DNA from: Nitrospira sp.
Lineage (GTDB): Bacteria; Nitrospirota; Nitrospiria; Nitrospirales; Nitrospiraceae
Assembly: GCA_016715825.1 (NCBI GenBank)
Contig: JADJXO010000002.1
Coordinates: 372,001-436,000, forward strand
DNA length: 64,000 bases
Direction: 5' to 3'
Shown: one piece after another, positions 53,441-62,084 of the stretch
How the letters are laid out: every line of letters begins with the position of its first letter
How positions within the stretch are numbered: position 1 is the first letter of the stretch
Notes under the pieces: generated by a model
Told to the model about the DNA's origin: nothing
The model's input: the letters and a program-made list of their open reading frames with translations, nothing else
Database searches by the model: none
Program-made: the position numbers and the translations under genes

Positions 53441-53923
53441 ATGACGTCACGAGTTCTTCCCCTGGCGCTGGTCTTTTTCTTGAGCACAGCCGAAGCATTT
53501 CCCTTCGGTGGCGAAGTGGTTGGAGTTCTTGAAGGGAGCACCATCGAAGTGATGCGCCTCGGGAAGGCGCAACGCATCCACTTACATGGCCTCGACTGTC
53601 CCGAGAAGGACCAACCCTACGGCGATGAGGTGAAACCAGCGCTCTCGGCCCTTGTCTTCGCTATGGAAGTCACGGTCGAGCCACGCGGGAAGGACAAGTC
53701 CGGGCGAATCCTAGCCGAGGTGCTACTTGCGGACGGGACCAATGTGAATCACACCTTGGTAAAGGAAGGTCGATGCTGGTGGTCTCGGAAGTTTGCACCG
53801 AACAACGCTGAACTGGAACGGCTTGAGCTGGAAGCCAGAGAGGCGAAGGTGGGGCTGTGGGAAGACCCAGAACCGATCCCCCCATGGGAGTTCAGGAAGG
53901 CCAAACGGAGACGATCCCCCTAG
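53441..53923 (+). CDS. thermonuclease (SNase-like) family protein
   Basis: A protein of about 160 residues with a signal peptide (VLPLALVFFLSTAEA) and an SNase OB-fold domain: GEVVGVLEGSTIEV, IHLHGLDCPEKDQPYGDEVK and the GRCWWSRKFAPNN segment. Asp in GLDCPE and Arg/Glu positions expected for a nuclease are partly conserved. Start is uncertain; ATG 53402 is also in frame and neither has a clear ribosome site. First gene of the block that separates hypC and hypD. Confidence 0.8.
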   Translation: MTSRVLPLALVFFLSTAEAFPFGGEVVGVLEGSTIEVMRLGKAQRIHLHGLDCPEKDQPYGDEVKPALSALVFAMEVTVEPRGKDKSGRILAEVLLADGTNVNHTLVKEGRCWWSRKFAPNNAELERLELEAREAKVGLWEDPEPIPPWEFRKAKRRRSP

Positions 53924-53960
53924 CGTATCAAACTAACCCACCCATTGTGCCGAGACGGGA

Positions 53961-54341
53961 ATGTCGAAAACGACCGCCACGTACTGGAACCCGTTAGCTC
54001 CTGACCAGCAGACCCGCTGGACTCCCATCAAGGGCCTGGAAGGGATGGCCGAGGAAATCACACTGAGCATCGATCCCGTGACGGGCGAATACACCAGACT
54101 GACTCGCTTCTTGCCTGGCGCGGATACGTCGGCGTTCGGGGGCAAGACCCATTCGTACCCTGAAGAGATTTTTATTGTCAGCGGGCGGCTGTACGACCAG
54201 GCTTTCAATCGCTGGCTTGAAGCGGGAGAGTACGCAAGCCGCCCTCCCGGCGAACGTCATGGTCCGTTTAAGACCGAGGTCGGATGTGTGGTGCTCGAGG
54301 TGTCATTCCCGAATAGGGTGGTGGGTTCAAAGAATGGCTGA
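53961..54341 (+). CDS. cupin-domain protein
   Basis: A 126-residue protein with a single beta-barrel cupin (about 45-115). Motif 1 is THSYPEEIFIVSGRLYD, motif 2 PPGERHGPFKT, with a His or Glu in each. It resembles ChrR-type cupins; metal and substrate are unknown. It ends overlapping the antitoxin fragment start by 8 nt. Confidence 0.82.
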   Translation: MSKTTATYWNPLAPDQQTRWTPIKGLEGMAEEITLSIDPVTGEYTRLTRFLPGADTSAFGGKTHSYPEEIFIVSGRLYDQAFNRWLEAGEYASRPPGERHGPFKTEVGCVVLEVSFPNRVVGSKNG

Positions 54342-54483
54342 TGAGATGTGGGATAGCGGGATTACCCAACCAGATAAGAAACTCGATGATATATGGGCGG
54401 AAGAAGCGGAAAGACGACTTGAGGCGTATCGTGGTGGAAATCTCGAAGGTGTTCCGATGGAGGAAGTATTTAAGGATAAATGA
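54334..54483 (+). CDS. addiction module antitoxin, C-terminal part only
   Basis: 49 residues reading LDDIWAEEAERRLEAYRGGNLEGVPMEEVF, the C-terminal half of putative addiction-module antitoxins. The N-terminal LP-x-E-R-x-L half is missing and no toxin follows. It is either a shortened gene or a remnant. Confidence 0.5.
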   Translation: MADEMWDSGITQPDKKLDDIWAEEAERRLEAYRGGNLEGVPMEEVFKDK

Positions 54484-54576
54484 TGCGCGTCATGTGACGA
54501 ATGATGCCAAATGGTAGATAAACAGGTGACATTTCAGTAGACTTGCTTGGACACACTGGAATCAAGGGGAGCCGCT

Positions 54577-54783
54577 ATGAAGTTTACGATTACCATCACG
54601 CGTGATGAGGACGGAGTATATATCGCTGAATGCCCGGCTATTCCGGGATGTGTTAGCCAAGGCAAGACGGAAGCGGAGGCACAAGCCAACGTGCAGGACG
54701 CCATCAAGCAGTGCCTTGAAGTACGTGCCGAGATGGGGATGCCGCTGACCGTCCTCACTCGCCAAGTGGAAGTCATCGCATAA
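54577..54783 (+). CDS. hicB: HicB family antitoxin
   Basis: A 68-residue protein with the HicB N-terminal fold: FTITITRDEDGVYIAECPAIPGCVSQGKTEAEAQANVQDAI. It is short and has no DNA-binding extension. Its stop overlaps the hicA start by one base, so the pair is coupled. HicB neutralises HicA. Confidence 0.9.
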   Translation: MKFTITITRDEDGVYIAECPAIPGCVSQGKTEAEAQANVQDAIKQCLEVRAEMGMPLTVLTRQVEVIA

Positions 54784-54989
54784 TGCCGCCGGTTCCCCTT
54801 CTTTCCCCTTCCGACGTTATCAAGATGTTTCAGCGCCATGGCTGGCAAGTTGTTCGCCAGAAAGGCAGCCATATCATCATGACCACTCTCTCCATACCAA
54901 GCCACTCGGAAGTTGCGCGAGGCACATTGCGCAGCCTAATTGCAAAGGCGGGACTGACAATCGAACAGTTCCTCGAAGCCTCGAAGTAG
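54783..54989 (+). CDS. hicA: HicA family toxin
   Basis: A 68-residue mRNA interferase candidate with the double-stranded RNA-binding-like fold: SPSDVIKMFQRHGWQVVRQKGSHIIM, with the catalytic His in GSH, and HSEVARGTLRSLIAKAGLTIEQF. The order hicB-hicA is the less common one. It looks intact. Confidence 0.9.
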   Translation: MPPVPLLSPSDVIKMFQRHGWQVVRQKGSHIIMTTLSIPSHSEVARGTLRSLIAKAGLTIEQFLEASK

Positions 54990-56589
54990 GCCAGAGCCAA
55001 CGATTCTGGCGTTATGCTCGGAACATTCGATGGCGCGTTGACCCAGAAAAAGGGCACGGATCCGGCCACCTTATGCGTGGATTAGCTGCCCATCCTGGCA
55101 AAGCGTTCTGTGCCAGGTGACGTTATGGAAGAGACGTAAGCGCGGCAATGGTATTCCAATTCTTCATCGTGCTTGTCGTCTACGTTTCGCGGGCATCATT
55201 GACAAACTAAAAGCACTCCTGCCTGACCTATATGAAGACTTCCAGTCCCATCGACCTTCCAGCCATCTTTCTCGGTTCCAAGCTGTTCTGAATGTAGTTA
55301 TTATTGGATACAGCATTCTTGCTGTTATTGATTCGAGCCGATGTGTGTTTATCAAAACGGGTTCATTGGCTGAGTCGAGAAGTTCCAGAAAATTTATCAT
55401 ATCGAGTTGGCGCAAGACCTATCTTGCTCTGGCATCGACAACGCAGGTAGTCGCAGTTCGGTGATGATATTGTGGGAGGCTGAACTTCTTGACGAAATTC
55501 TTTTCAAGGTCGGAGGCAGGAATGGTGGTTCTTCTGCACGGAAATGCCAACGAACCTTTCGGGTGTCGCATTCCCTTTAGGATTCATTCTAGTGTCAGAG
55601 AGAACTCCAAGAGATATTGCCAAGATGTTTGATTTCTCGACGCGCACGGTCAGCAGTTGGTCAGCACATGGTGTGCTCATCTCTTACTAATCGGACTCAG
55701 CTGCCTGGTTCATCGGCTGGGGCTCAAGACCATCGTTGACTGGAAACGATTTTCGGGACTCTTTCTCAACGAGGTTAGGGCGGTACGCGAGCGGTTTTAG
55801 GTAATGCAACTAATTGCTGTCAACCGTTTGTGAGCCAACGTCCGGTTGCAACTTGATTTCCTGCCCAACAATATCGCGACGCACGGCTGATACGAAGGCC
55901 CTACCGGCGATTGTCCACCTAAAACCGGGAACTTGAGGTTGAGCTCGAGCTGGAGCGTAGATCATCAAAATTCCTTGGATCGGCGATTCACCCAAAATGG
56001 TCTCAGTGAATCGCGAGATGCCGCACCACTTCTTGGAGCGGAGAGTTCCAAGAAGACACAGCCTTGGCGGTCTTGGCGAACCGTGAGGATGACGCGGAAC
56101 AACGTAGTGCGGGAAATCACGGCTATGAAGTACGTAGATGAGTTTCGCGATCGCGCGGTGGCAGATCGGATCAGGGATCCCCGTGCGGCGGAGGACGATC
56201 GGTAGCTGAGCGTGGGGGTGAGGGGCACGAGCCGGAGCTTGGGCATCTCGAGTGCGACACAAACCTCTGGATCAGAAATCCCTATCCGCTTTCTCCAACC
56301 TTACAAACTCGATAGCTGGTTACCGATAGACTTTACACTGGTTCATGGGTGAGCGCTGGTAGACGTTCCACTCGACTTCGCCGAGCGGCGCCACAATACC
56401 ATCTTCGAAAACCAGAGCTTCCGCCAACCTGCCCGGTGCAGTCATTTATAATGGTCATGTCAAGCAACCGGTGAGAACGGTCGATGTGGCAACCTGTTTC
56501 TATTACGCCGTGAGAGAGTTATAAGACTGGAAGCAGAGCAAGGGCTCTAGTCATCGTGGGAAGGTTGTGGAGCAACGGGGATCTCGGTC
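54990..56589. other. decayed region between hicA and hypD
   Basis: 1.6 kb without an intact gene. Pieces that look like fossils: a frame at about 55522 beginning MVVLLHGNANEPF (recalls HigB/Gp49-type toxins), a short helix-turn-helix-like stretch after 55590 (RDIAKMFDFSTRTVSSW), and a tail at about 56437-56523 (VIYNGHVKQPVRTVDVA). Positions 56125-56175 repeat the 5' end of hypD. Frames at 55117-55464 and on the minus strand at 55810-56262 gave no recognisable protein. Confidence 0.55.
56125..56175 (+). pseudogene. partial duplicate of the hypD 5' end
   Basis: Begins MKYVDEFRDRAVA, identical in protein to the true hypD start at 56590, with only three base differences in the first 38 nt, all at third codon positions. 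Then a gap removes a few codons and the match continues for a few bases before sequence diverges and the frame stops at 56205. Confidence 0.85.
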
Positions 56590-57699
56590 ATGAAGTACGT
56601 GGATGAGTTTCGCGATCGTGCCGTGGCGGCGGCGTTAACGGAGCGGATCAAGAAAACGGCGCAACGGCCTTGGACGATCATGGAGGTCTGCGGAGGGCAG
56701 ACCCATGCGATCGTCCGGTTCGGTCTCGATAGCCTGTTGCCGAAAAACCTTGAGCTTGTTCATGGACCAGGCTGTCCGGTCTGTGTGACGTCGGTGTCGC
56801 TGATTGACCAAGCCGTCTGTCTCGCCTCAGCGCCAGGCGTGATCTTCTGCTCATTTGGCGATATGTTGCGTGTGCCTGGTTCCCATGGAGATCTGTTCGG
56901 CGTGAAGGCGGCGGACGGAGATGTGCGGATCATCTATTCACCATTGGATGCGCTCGAACTGGCTCGCAAGAATCCTGATCGCGAAGTCGTCTGTTTCGCT
57001 GTGGGATTCGAGACCACTGCCCCCGCCTGGGCCATGGCGGTCGCGCAAGCAAAGCAGTCGGGCATCACGAACTTCAGTCTGCTGATCGCTCATGTATTGG
57101 TGCCGCCGGCGATGGAAGCAATCTTGTCTTCTCCACAGAATCGGATCCAAGGGTTTCTGGCTGCCGGCCATGTCTGCACGGTGATGGGCTATGAGGAGTA
57201 CGAGGCGATCGCACAGAAGTATCGCGTACCAATCGTCGTGACCGGGTTTGAACCGCTCGATGTGCTTGAAGGTGTGGCCATGTTGGTCAGTCAGTTGGAA
57301 GAGGGACGAGTCAAGGTCGAGAATCAGTATGCACGATCCGTCAGCCGGGAGGGGAACCGACAGGCGAGGAGCATCGTCAGTGAAGTCTTTGAACCGGCGC
57401 CACGAACTTGGCGAGGAATCGGCGAAATTCCTTCGAGTGGCTTACGCCTCAAGTCTACCTACAGTGACTACGACGCCGAGCTGAAGTTTCACCGCGAACT
57501 TGCACAGCTTGCTGAAGGGAAAGAGGATCCAGAGTGCCAAAGTGGGCTGGTTCTCCAGGGCTTGCTCAAGCCGATGGACTGTTCAGCCTTCGGAGTTCGT
57601 TGCACTCCGGAGCGACCGTTGGGCGCGCCGATGGTATCGAGCGAAGGGGCCTGCGCCGCGTATTATCGGTACCGACGGAACGTGAAGGGTGAAGGGTGA
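56590..57699 (+). CDS. hypD: hydrogenase formation protein HypD
   Basis: A 369-residue iron-sulfur protein that holds Fe(CN)2CO with HypC. Motifs: MEVCGGQTHAIVRFGL (Cys ligand, about 34-49), HGPGCPVCVTSVSLID (CxxC, about 58-73), FAVGFETTAPAWA, GFLAAGHVCTVMGY and the C-terminal Cys cluster (CQSGLVLQG ... DCSAFGVRCTPE). A near-copy of its first codons lies 465 nt upstream. Ends in the palindromic repeat before hypE. Confidence 0.96.
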   Translation: MKYVDEFRDRAVAAALTERIKKTAQRPWTIMEVCGGQTHAIVRFGLDSLLPKNLELVHGPGCPVCVTSVSLIDQAVCLASAPGVIFCSFGDMLRVPGSHGDLFGVKAADGDVRIIYSPLDALELARKNPDREVVCFAVGFETTAPAWAMAVAQAKQSGITNFSLLIAHVLVPPAMEAILSSPQNRIQGFLAAGHVCTVMGYEEYEAIAQKYRVPIVVTGFEPLDVLEGVAMLVSQLEEGRVKVENQYARSVSREGNRQARSIVSEVFEPAPRTWRGIGEIPSSGLRLKSTYSDYDAELKFHRELAQLAEGKEDPECQSGLVLQGLLKPMDCSAFGVRCTPERPLGAPMVSSEGACAAYYRYRRNVKGEG

Positions 57700-57710
57700 A
57701 GCGTATCGGT

Positions 57711-57786
57711 CTACGGTTTCAAGTTTCATGTTTGAGGTTTTTGGCTTCTGCACGACTTGAAACTTTGAACTTGAAACCTGAAACTC
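57711..57786. repeat. palindromic TTTCA-type intergenic repeat, copy 3
   Basis: Between hypD and hypE. Left arm GGTTTCAAGTTTCATG, right arm TTGAACTTGAAACCTG, giving a long imperfect hairpin. Same family as 14960-15006 and 52873-52984. Confidence 0.7.
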
Positions 57787-57826
57787 AGAATCGAGATATG
57801 AACGACGCTTCACGAACGACGAGAGA

Positions 57827-58888
57827 ATGATGATGACCAGCAATAAAGCCTTCGAGCCGACTTGCCCACTGCCGCACTCAACGAAGAACATTATTCAGCT
57901 TGCCCATGGCGGTGGTGGTCGGCTCATGCAGGAGTTGATTCAAGACGTCTTCGTGCGGGCCTTTCATAATCCTATGCTGGCGCCTCTGCACGACGGCGCA
58001 ACGTGGCCAGTGGAGAAAGGTACGCTTGCCTTCACCACCGATTCCTATGTGGTGCGCCCGCTGTTTTTCCCTGGGGGTGACATCGGGAGTCTGGCGGTCA
58101 ATGGTACGATCAACGATCTAGCCATGTGCGGCGCGAAGCCGCTCTATCTGAGTGCGGGATTTATCTTGGAAGAGGGGCTCAGCATGGAGGTGCTGCAGCG
58201 AGTCGTGAACTCCATGGCCGAGGCCGCACGAACGGCGGGCGTGCCGATTGTGACGGGCGACACGAAAGTTGTGGATCGCGGCAAAGGCGATGGGATTTTC
58301 ATCAATACGTCCGGGGTCGGACTGGTCCCGAGTGGTGTTCGTGTGCTGCCGACGTTGATCCAGCCTGGTGATGCGATTCTTGTGAGCGGCGATCTTGGCT
58401 CCCATGGCGTGGCGGTGCTCAGCGTGCGGGAAGGACTGACATTCGACGGCCATGTCGAAAGCGATACGACGCCATTGCATCATGTCGTCGCCGACCTGAT
58501 CGACAGTGGTATCGACATCCATTGCCTGCGCGACCTCACCCGTGGCGGGCTCGCCAGCGTGCTGAATGAACTGGCGGCTGCGGCGAAGATCGGCATGACC
58601 GTAGACGAGACGGCCATTCCTGTGAACGAGCCGGTCCGTGGAGCCTGCGAGCTCTTAGGGCTTGATCCACTCTATGTGGCAAATGAAGGACGTTTCGTCG
58701 CCATGGTGCCGGCACCGCAGGCTGAGGCCGCGCTTGCCGTGATGCGGCGACATAAGGCGGGGAATCAATCGGCTCACATCGGTATTGTGACGGACAGCGA
58801 TCCTCTCATGGTTGTCCTACGGACTGTTGTGGGGACGCATCGTGTTCTCGATCTGTTATCGGGTGAGCAACTGCCGCGAATTTGTTAA
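57827..58888 (+). CDS. hypE: carbamoyl dehydratase HypE
   Basis: A 353-residue AIR-synthase-like enzyme that dehydrates the HypF-delivered carbamoyl to a thiocyanate. Blocks are LAHGGGGRLMQELI, AFTTDSYVVRPLFFPGGDIG, VTGDTKVVDRGKGDGIFI, HDLTRGG-type CLRDLTRGGLASVL, and the C-terminal PRIC whose Cys carries the cyanide. Three ATG codons start the frame. Spaced 127 nt from hypD by a palindromic repeat. Confidence 0.95.
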   Translation: MMMTSNKAFEPTCPLPHSTKNIIQLAHGGGGRLMQELIQDVFVRAFHNPMLAPLHDGATWPVEKGTLAFTTDSYVVRPLFFPGGDIGSLAVNGTINDLAMCGAKPLYLSAGFILEEGLSMEVLQRVVNSMAEAARTAGVPIVTGDTKVVDRGKGDGIFINTSGVGLVPSGVRVLPTLIQPGDAILVSGDLGSHGVAVLSVREGLTFDGHVESDTTPLHHVVADLIDSGIDIHCLRDLTRGGLASVLNELAAAAKIGMTVDETAIPVNEPVRGACELLGLDPLYVANEGRFVAMVPAPQAEAALAVMRRHKAGNQSAHIGIVTDSDPLMVVLRTVVGTHRVLDLLSGEQLPRIC

Positions 58889-58941
58889 GTCGCGAATCAA
58901 GCTGAGGAACTTCTTCGCACAAGTTGGGTCATTTCTCTTCA

Positions 58942-58991
58942 GCTGTAGCATTCTGCAACAGTGGCTGACGCTCACCCGTGGAGTTTTTCCC
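58942..58991. repeat. dispersed intergenic repeat, copy 2
   Basis: Begins GCTGTAGCATTCTGC and ends with GTTTTTCC. Matches 13197-13247 in block order. Lies about 150 nt upstream of the monoheme cytochrome at 59138. Confidence 0.5.
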
Positions 58992-59137
58992 GCTCTCCAC
59001 GATGCGATTTCTCTGCACGCTTTGCGAAACCCTCATTTTTTCAACAAGGTTCTGCTTCTCAGAAAGAAACTCACGATCTAATCCGATGGCATAATGGTTG
59101 CCCCATTGGTTGTCTTAGAGGAGGTAAAGGCGAGGCT

Positions 59138-59506
59138 ATGCTGGCACTATCTAGGGTGTTATTCCTGTTCTTGGCTCTCTCCGGTGTGACCGCTTTGTAC
59201 GCCGTAGCAGGCGACAAGAGCAGTGGGAACGCGTTGCGCGAACATTACGAGCTACAAGAAGGCAAGCGGCTCTATGAGCAATATTGCCGGTTTTGCCATG
59301 GAGACCAGGGGAAAGGGAAGGCCTTTGACGTGACGCCTCCACCGGCGGATCTCACCAGTGCTGCTGTCCAGCAGAAGTCCGATGCCGAGTTGACTCGGAC
59401 GATTCATGAAGGTGAGCGGGGTACGGCGATGGGGTCCTGGAAATGGGAGCTATCGGAAAAGGACAAGCAGAATGTCTTGCTCTATATCCGGCGGCTGGCT
59501 CGATGA
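59138..59506 (+). CDS. monoheme cytochrome c, class I
   Basis: A 122-residue exported protein: signal peptide (VLFLFLALSGVTALYAVA), heme site CRFCH at about 50, a PPPADLTS segment, GTAMGSW with the likely axial Met, and a final LLYIRRLAR helix. Paralogue of the gene at 13383. The start at 59138 is selected over the open upstream frame because the signal peptide begins there and GAGGAGG precedes it. Confidence 0.9.
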   Translation: MLALSRVLFLFLALSGVTALYAVAGDKSSGNALREHYELQEGKRLYEQYCRFCHGDQGKGKAFDVTPPPADLTSAAVQQKSDAELTRTIHEGERGTAMGSWKWELSEKDKQNVLLYIRRLAR

Positions 59507-59569
59507 TCGAAAGCCGCTAATGAACGATTGCTCTGATGGAGTTTTGGTTCAAGACGTGGAGTCACTGAT

Positions 59570-59869
59570 ATGACCAATCATGAGAAGCGAAAGAAAATCA
59601 TTCCATGGATTGCTCCGGAGGAGCGTGTGACCGTGCATTTTCTGGACGAGAAGGACCTCAACGCCGAGGTGACGGGGACGACGGAAGAATTAGTCGACCT
59701 CTCGATTGAAACCAAGGCGCCGCATATCAAGCAGCGAGTTTCAGTTCCGCTCAGGCTCACAGAGCTTTCCGAGGATCTGGGACACTACACGCGAGACCCC
59801 GAGCGGCCATTGAAACATCGCCGACTCATGTTGATCATCGATCAGAAACGGCCCCCGGTCATCTACTAA
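59570..59869 (+). CDS. small conserved protein, possibly PilZ-like
   Basis: A 99-residue cytoplasmic protein. The strand pattern RVTVHFLDEKDLNAEVTGTTEELVDLSIE is compatible with a small beta-barrel of PilZ type, but the c-di-GMP motifs RxxxR and D/NxSxxG are not clearly present. The tail is basic (RPLKHRRLMLIIDQKRPP). I treat the name as tentative. Follows the cytochrome by 63 nt. Confidence 0.6.
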   Translation: MTNHEKRKKIIPWIAPEERVTVHFLDEKDLNAEVTGTTEELVDLSIETKAPHIKQRVSVPLRLTELSEDLGHYTRDPERPLKHRRLMLIIDQKRPPVIY

Positions 59870-59993
59870 GGGGACAGACACCCTTCGTGTTGCTAATAGC
59901 AGCCTCCCAAGCCCACTTATTGGGAGAATTCCGCGTAGTACAATCATCACAGGTCCTCAGCGCACAGTTTCAGTATGGAAACGTCTGACACTG

Positions 59994-60398
59994 ATGATCG
60001 ACACGCCCAGCCATAGATGTGAAAAGAGAAAGAGTCATGGCGATCAAACGATTGCCTCGAGTCGCAGAGGACTCCTGCTGTGCTGCGTCATCGTAGGGGT
60101 ATTCACCGGATGCGCCTCCACTGAATCGATCGACCTGGATTCTTTTGACCCGTCACACAATCAGACGGAGATCGCCAATTACTATCACAATCAAGCCCTT
60201 GCAATGCGCGAGAAGGCCGACGCACAAGCGACGGCTGCTGTGCGTTATGAAGCACTCTTTGGACCAGAGGCCGACTTGGTTTCCGGTGCCAAGTCATTGG
60301 CGCACTACTATGAGCAGACCGCACAGGAATTAGAACGAGTGGCGCAAGCGCATGAGGCTGTTGATCGTAAGAAGCGAACGCCTGCGGCTGTTCGGTGA
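59994..60398 (+). CDS. small lipoprotein
   Basis: A protein of about 134 residues with a basic leader, a hydrophobic stretch (LLLCCVIVGVF) and lipobox FTGC (about 37-40). The mature part is helical and rich in Ala/Glu (YYHNQALAMREKADAQATAAVRYEAL). No known domain. The start is uncertain as no ribosome site is visible. It overlaps, in another frame, the region before the SPFH gene. Confidence 0.65.
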   Translation: MIDTPSHRCEKRKSHGDQTIASSRRGLLLCCVIVGVFTGCASTESIDLDSFDPSHNQTEIANYYHNQALAMREKADAQATAAVRYEALFGPEADLVSGAKSLAHYYEQTAQELERVAQAHEAVDRKKRTPAAVR

Positions 60399-60445
60399 AT
60401 GGTGAGATTAGCCGGAACGCACACGACAAGAAAGAGGAGGGATCT

Positions 60446-61303
60446 ATGAAACAGTCTTCGATCGTTCGGCTCCTGCTTATGCTGATCCCGCTCCTGATGA
60501 CCCTTCAGAGTTGCAGTAGTACTGTTTATCCAGGAAGTCGAGGATTGAAGTGGTCTCCCCTGACCAGCGGATTAGCGAAAGAGCCGCTCAAGGAAGGAAT
60601 CTACTGGCGGGCGCCGTGGAACGACGTCTTGGTCTACGACACGCGATGGAAAAGCTTCCGAGAAAAGGTGGATGCGCTGACTGCGGATGATCTGCCGGTC
60701 ACCGTCTATGCCACGATTACCATGCGCCCCATACCCGATGAAATCTACTTTCTGGCCCAGGAGGTCGGGCCTGAGTGGTACAAGCAACTCGTGCATCCTC
60801 AACTCTTGTCGGCTGTGCGCGGGGTCGTCGCCAACTACTCGATGGTAACGCTTCCGGAGCGCAGCAGCGAAATCGGCAATAAGATCGAAGCCGTCGTCGT
60901 CGAAACCCTGAAAGGTCGCCATTTGGATGTCTATAACGTGGCGCTTTCCGAAATGGAATTCTCCCAGATGGTCCTACGGGCCATCGAACAGAAGCAAGCC
61001 AAGGAGCAGGAGAAGGAGCAGAAGGACTTTGAAGTGGTCATTGCTCAGCGCAACGCTGAGATTGCGAGGATTCAAGCCAAGGGAGAGGGTGATTCCTTGA
61101 AAATTCGTGCGGAGGGTGAGGCCGACAGCATGAGGATTCGCGCGATGGGACAGTCGCAGGCCCAGGAAACCATTACCAAGACACTGACGCCGGACTATTT
61201 GAAGTACAAGCTCTATGATAGCCCCAATGCCAAAACGATCATTGTGCCCGACAAGCTCAACGTTCCGCTCATTGTCAATCCGGGTACCGATCAAGCGAGA
61301 TGA
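60446..61303 (+). CDS. SPFH/prohibitin-like lipoprotein
   Basis: A 285-residue protein with a lipobox (LLMTLQSC, Cys about 23). The SPFH domain follows: EGIYWRAPWNDVLVYDTRWKSF, LTADDLPVTVYATITMRPI, YSMVTLPERSSEIG, then a long Glu/Gln/Lys helix (KQAKEQEKEQKDFEVVIAQRN) typical of prohibitin oligomers. A GAGGAGGG site precedes ATG 60446. SPFH proteins form ring scaffolds and modulate membrane proteases; anchoring by lipid rather than a helix is unusual. Confidence 0.85.
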   Translation: MKQSSIVRLLLMLIPLLMTLQSCSSTVYPGSRGLKWSPLTSGLAKEPLKEGIYWRAPWNDVLVYDTRWKSFREKVDALTADDLPVTVYATITMRPIPDEIYFLAQEVGPEWYKQLVHPQLLSAVRGVVANYSMVTLPERSSEIGNKIEAVVVETLKGRHLDVYNVALSEMEFSQMVLRAIEQKQAKEQEKEQKDFEVVIAQRNAEIARIQAKGEGDSLKIRAEGEADSMRIRAMGQSQAQETITKTLTPDYLKYKLYDSPNAKTIIVPDKLNVPLIVNPGTDQAR

Positions 61304-61374
61304 GAGTCGGTTTTGTACCGAATCAGGAAGGAGCCGCGAAGGTGACTCCATCCCCAGACATACAGGGATGAACC

Positions 61375-62016
61375 GTGACGCGTTGCGGTGGCTCTGGGGC
61401 CGCGATAGTCCTTACCCTGTTGTCGGCTTGCGCGTCACCGGTCGATGGCTTGTGGCCTCCCCCTCCGGAGCCCGTCCAGCACACTGTCTCCGTGTCGATC
61501 GACACCTGGCATGCGATGATCGCCTTTCGGGTCGACACGCCTGACGTTTCACGCTTCACGCCTCACGCATATGAGGAGTGGGGTTATGCCGAGCGTGCTT
61601 GGTACCTGGAGGGAAAGACGGGTGTGAGCGGTGTCGTGCGGGCTCTCCTTTGGCCGACCGAAGGCGTCGTCGAGGTCGGGCTCCATGATCGTGTCTGGGC
61701 GGAGCGTACACCCCAGCCGCCCTCCGACCTCTTCACCTTTCGACTGACCGAAGAAGGCCATCAGCGATTGCGTCAGCATCTGCATGCAACCTTGTTGAAC
61801 GAGGAACCAGTGGCCTCGTTCCATCAATCCGTGTTTTATCCCGCGAAACGTTCCTACCATCTGTTTTATACCTGTCATCAGTATGCGGCGCAGGCCTTGC
61901 GCGAAGCAGGCTTGCCGGTCTCCCCGTTCTGGGCCTTCAGCCGAACGAGCCTCGCGTGGCAACTGCGGCATGCAGCACGGGCGTGTTCGCCTCCTCATCA
62001 GCAATGTCGCGGGTGA
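61375..62016 (+). CDS. DUF2459 (TIGR02117) lipoprotein
   Basis: A 213-residue protein with lipobox LLSAC at about 15-19. The body shows the DUF2459 pattern: SVSIDTWHAMIAF, YEEWGYAERAWYLEG, ALLWPTEGVVEVG and YHLFYTCHQYAAQALREAGLPVSPFWAF; the Cys-His of YTCHQYAA recalls a cysteine-hydrolase-like core. The family's function is unknown. It is convergent with the TolC gene. Confidence 0.75.
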   Translation: MTRCGGSGAAIVLTLLSACASPVDGLWPPPPEPVQHTVSVSIDTWHAMIAFRVDTPDVSRFTPHAYEEWGYAERAWYLEGKTGVSGVVRALLWPTEGVVEVGLHDRVWAERTPQPPSDLFTFRLTEEGHQRLRQHLHATLLNEEPVASFHQSVFYPAKRSYHLFYTCHQYAAQALREAGLPVSPFWAFSRTSLAWQLRHAARACSPPHQQCRG

Positions 62017-62084
62017 AGGATAGAAGAAAGATGAATATCTGCCTCACGGCTCAGTGCGCTGTGTCCTCTCTCGATAGGAGATCA

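Noticed and set aside
55117..55464. A 115-codon + frame downstream of hicA
   Set aside because: No start signal, no recognisable fold, and it lies in a stretch full of gene fossils.
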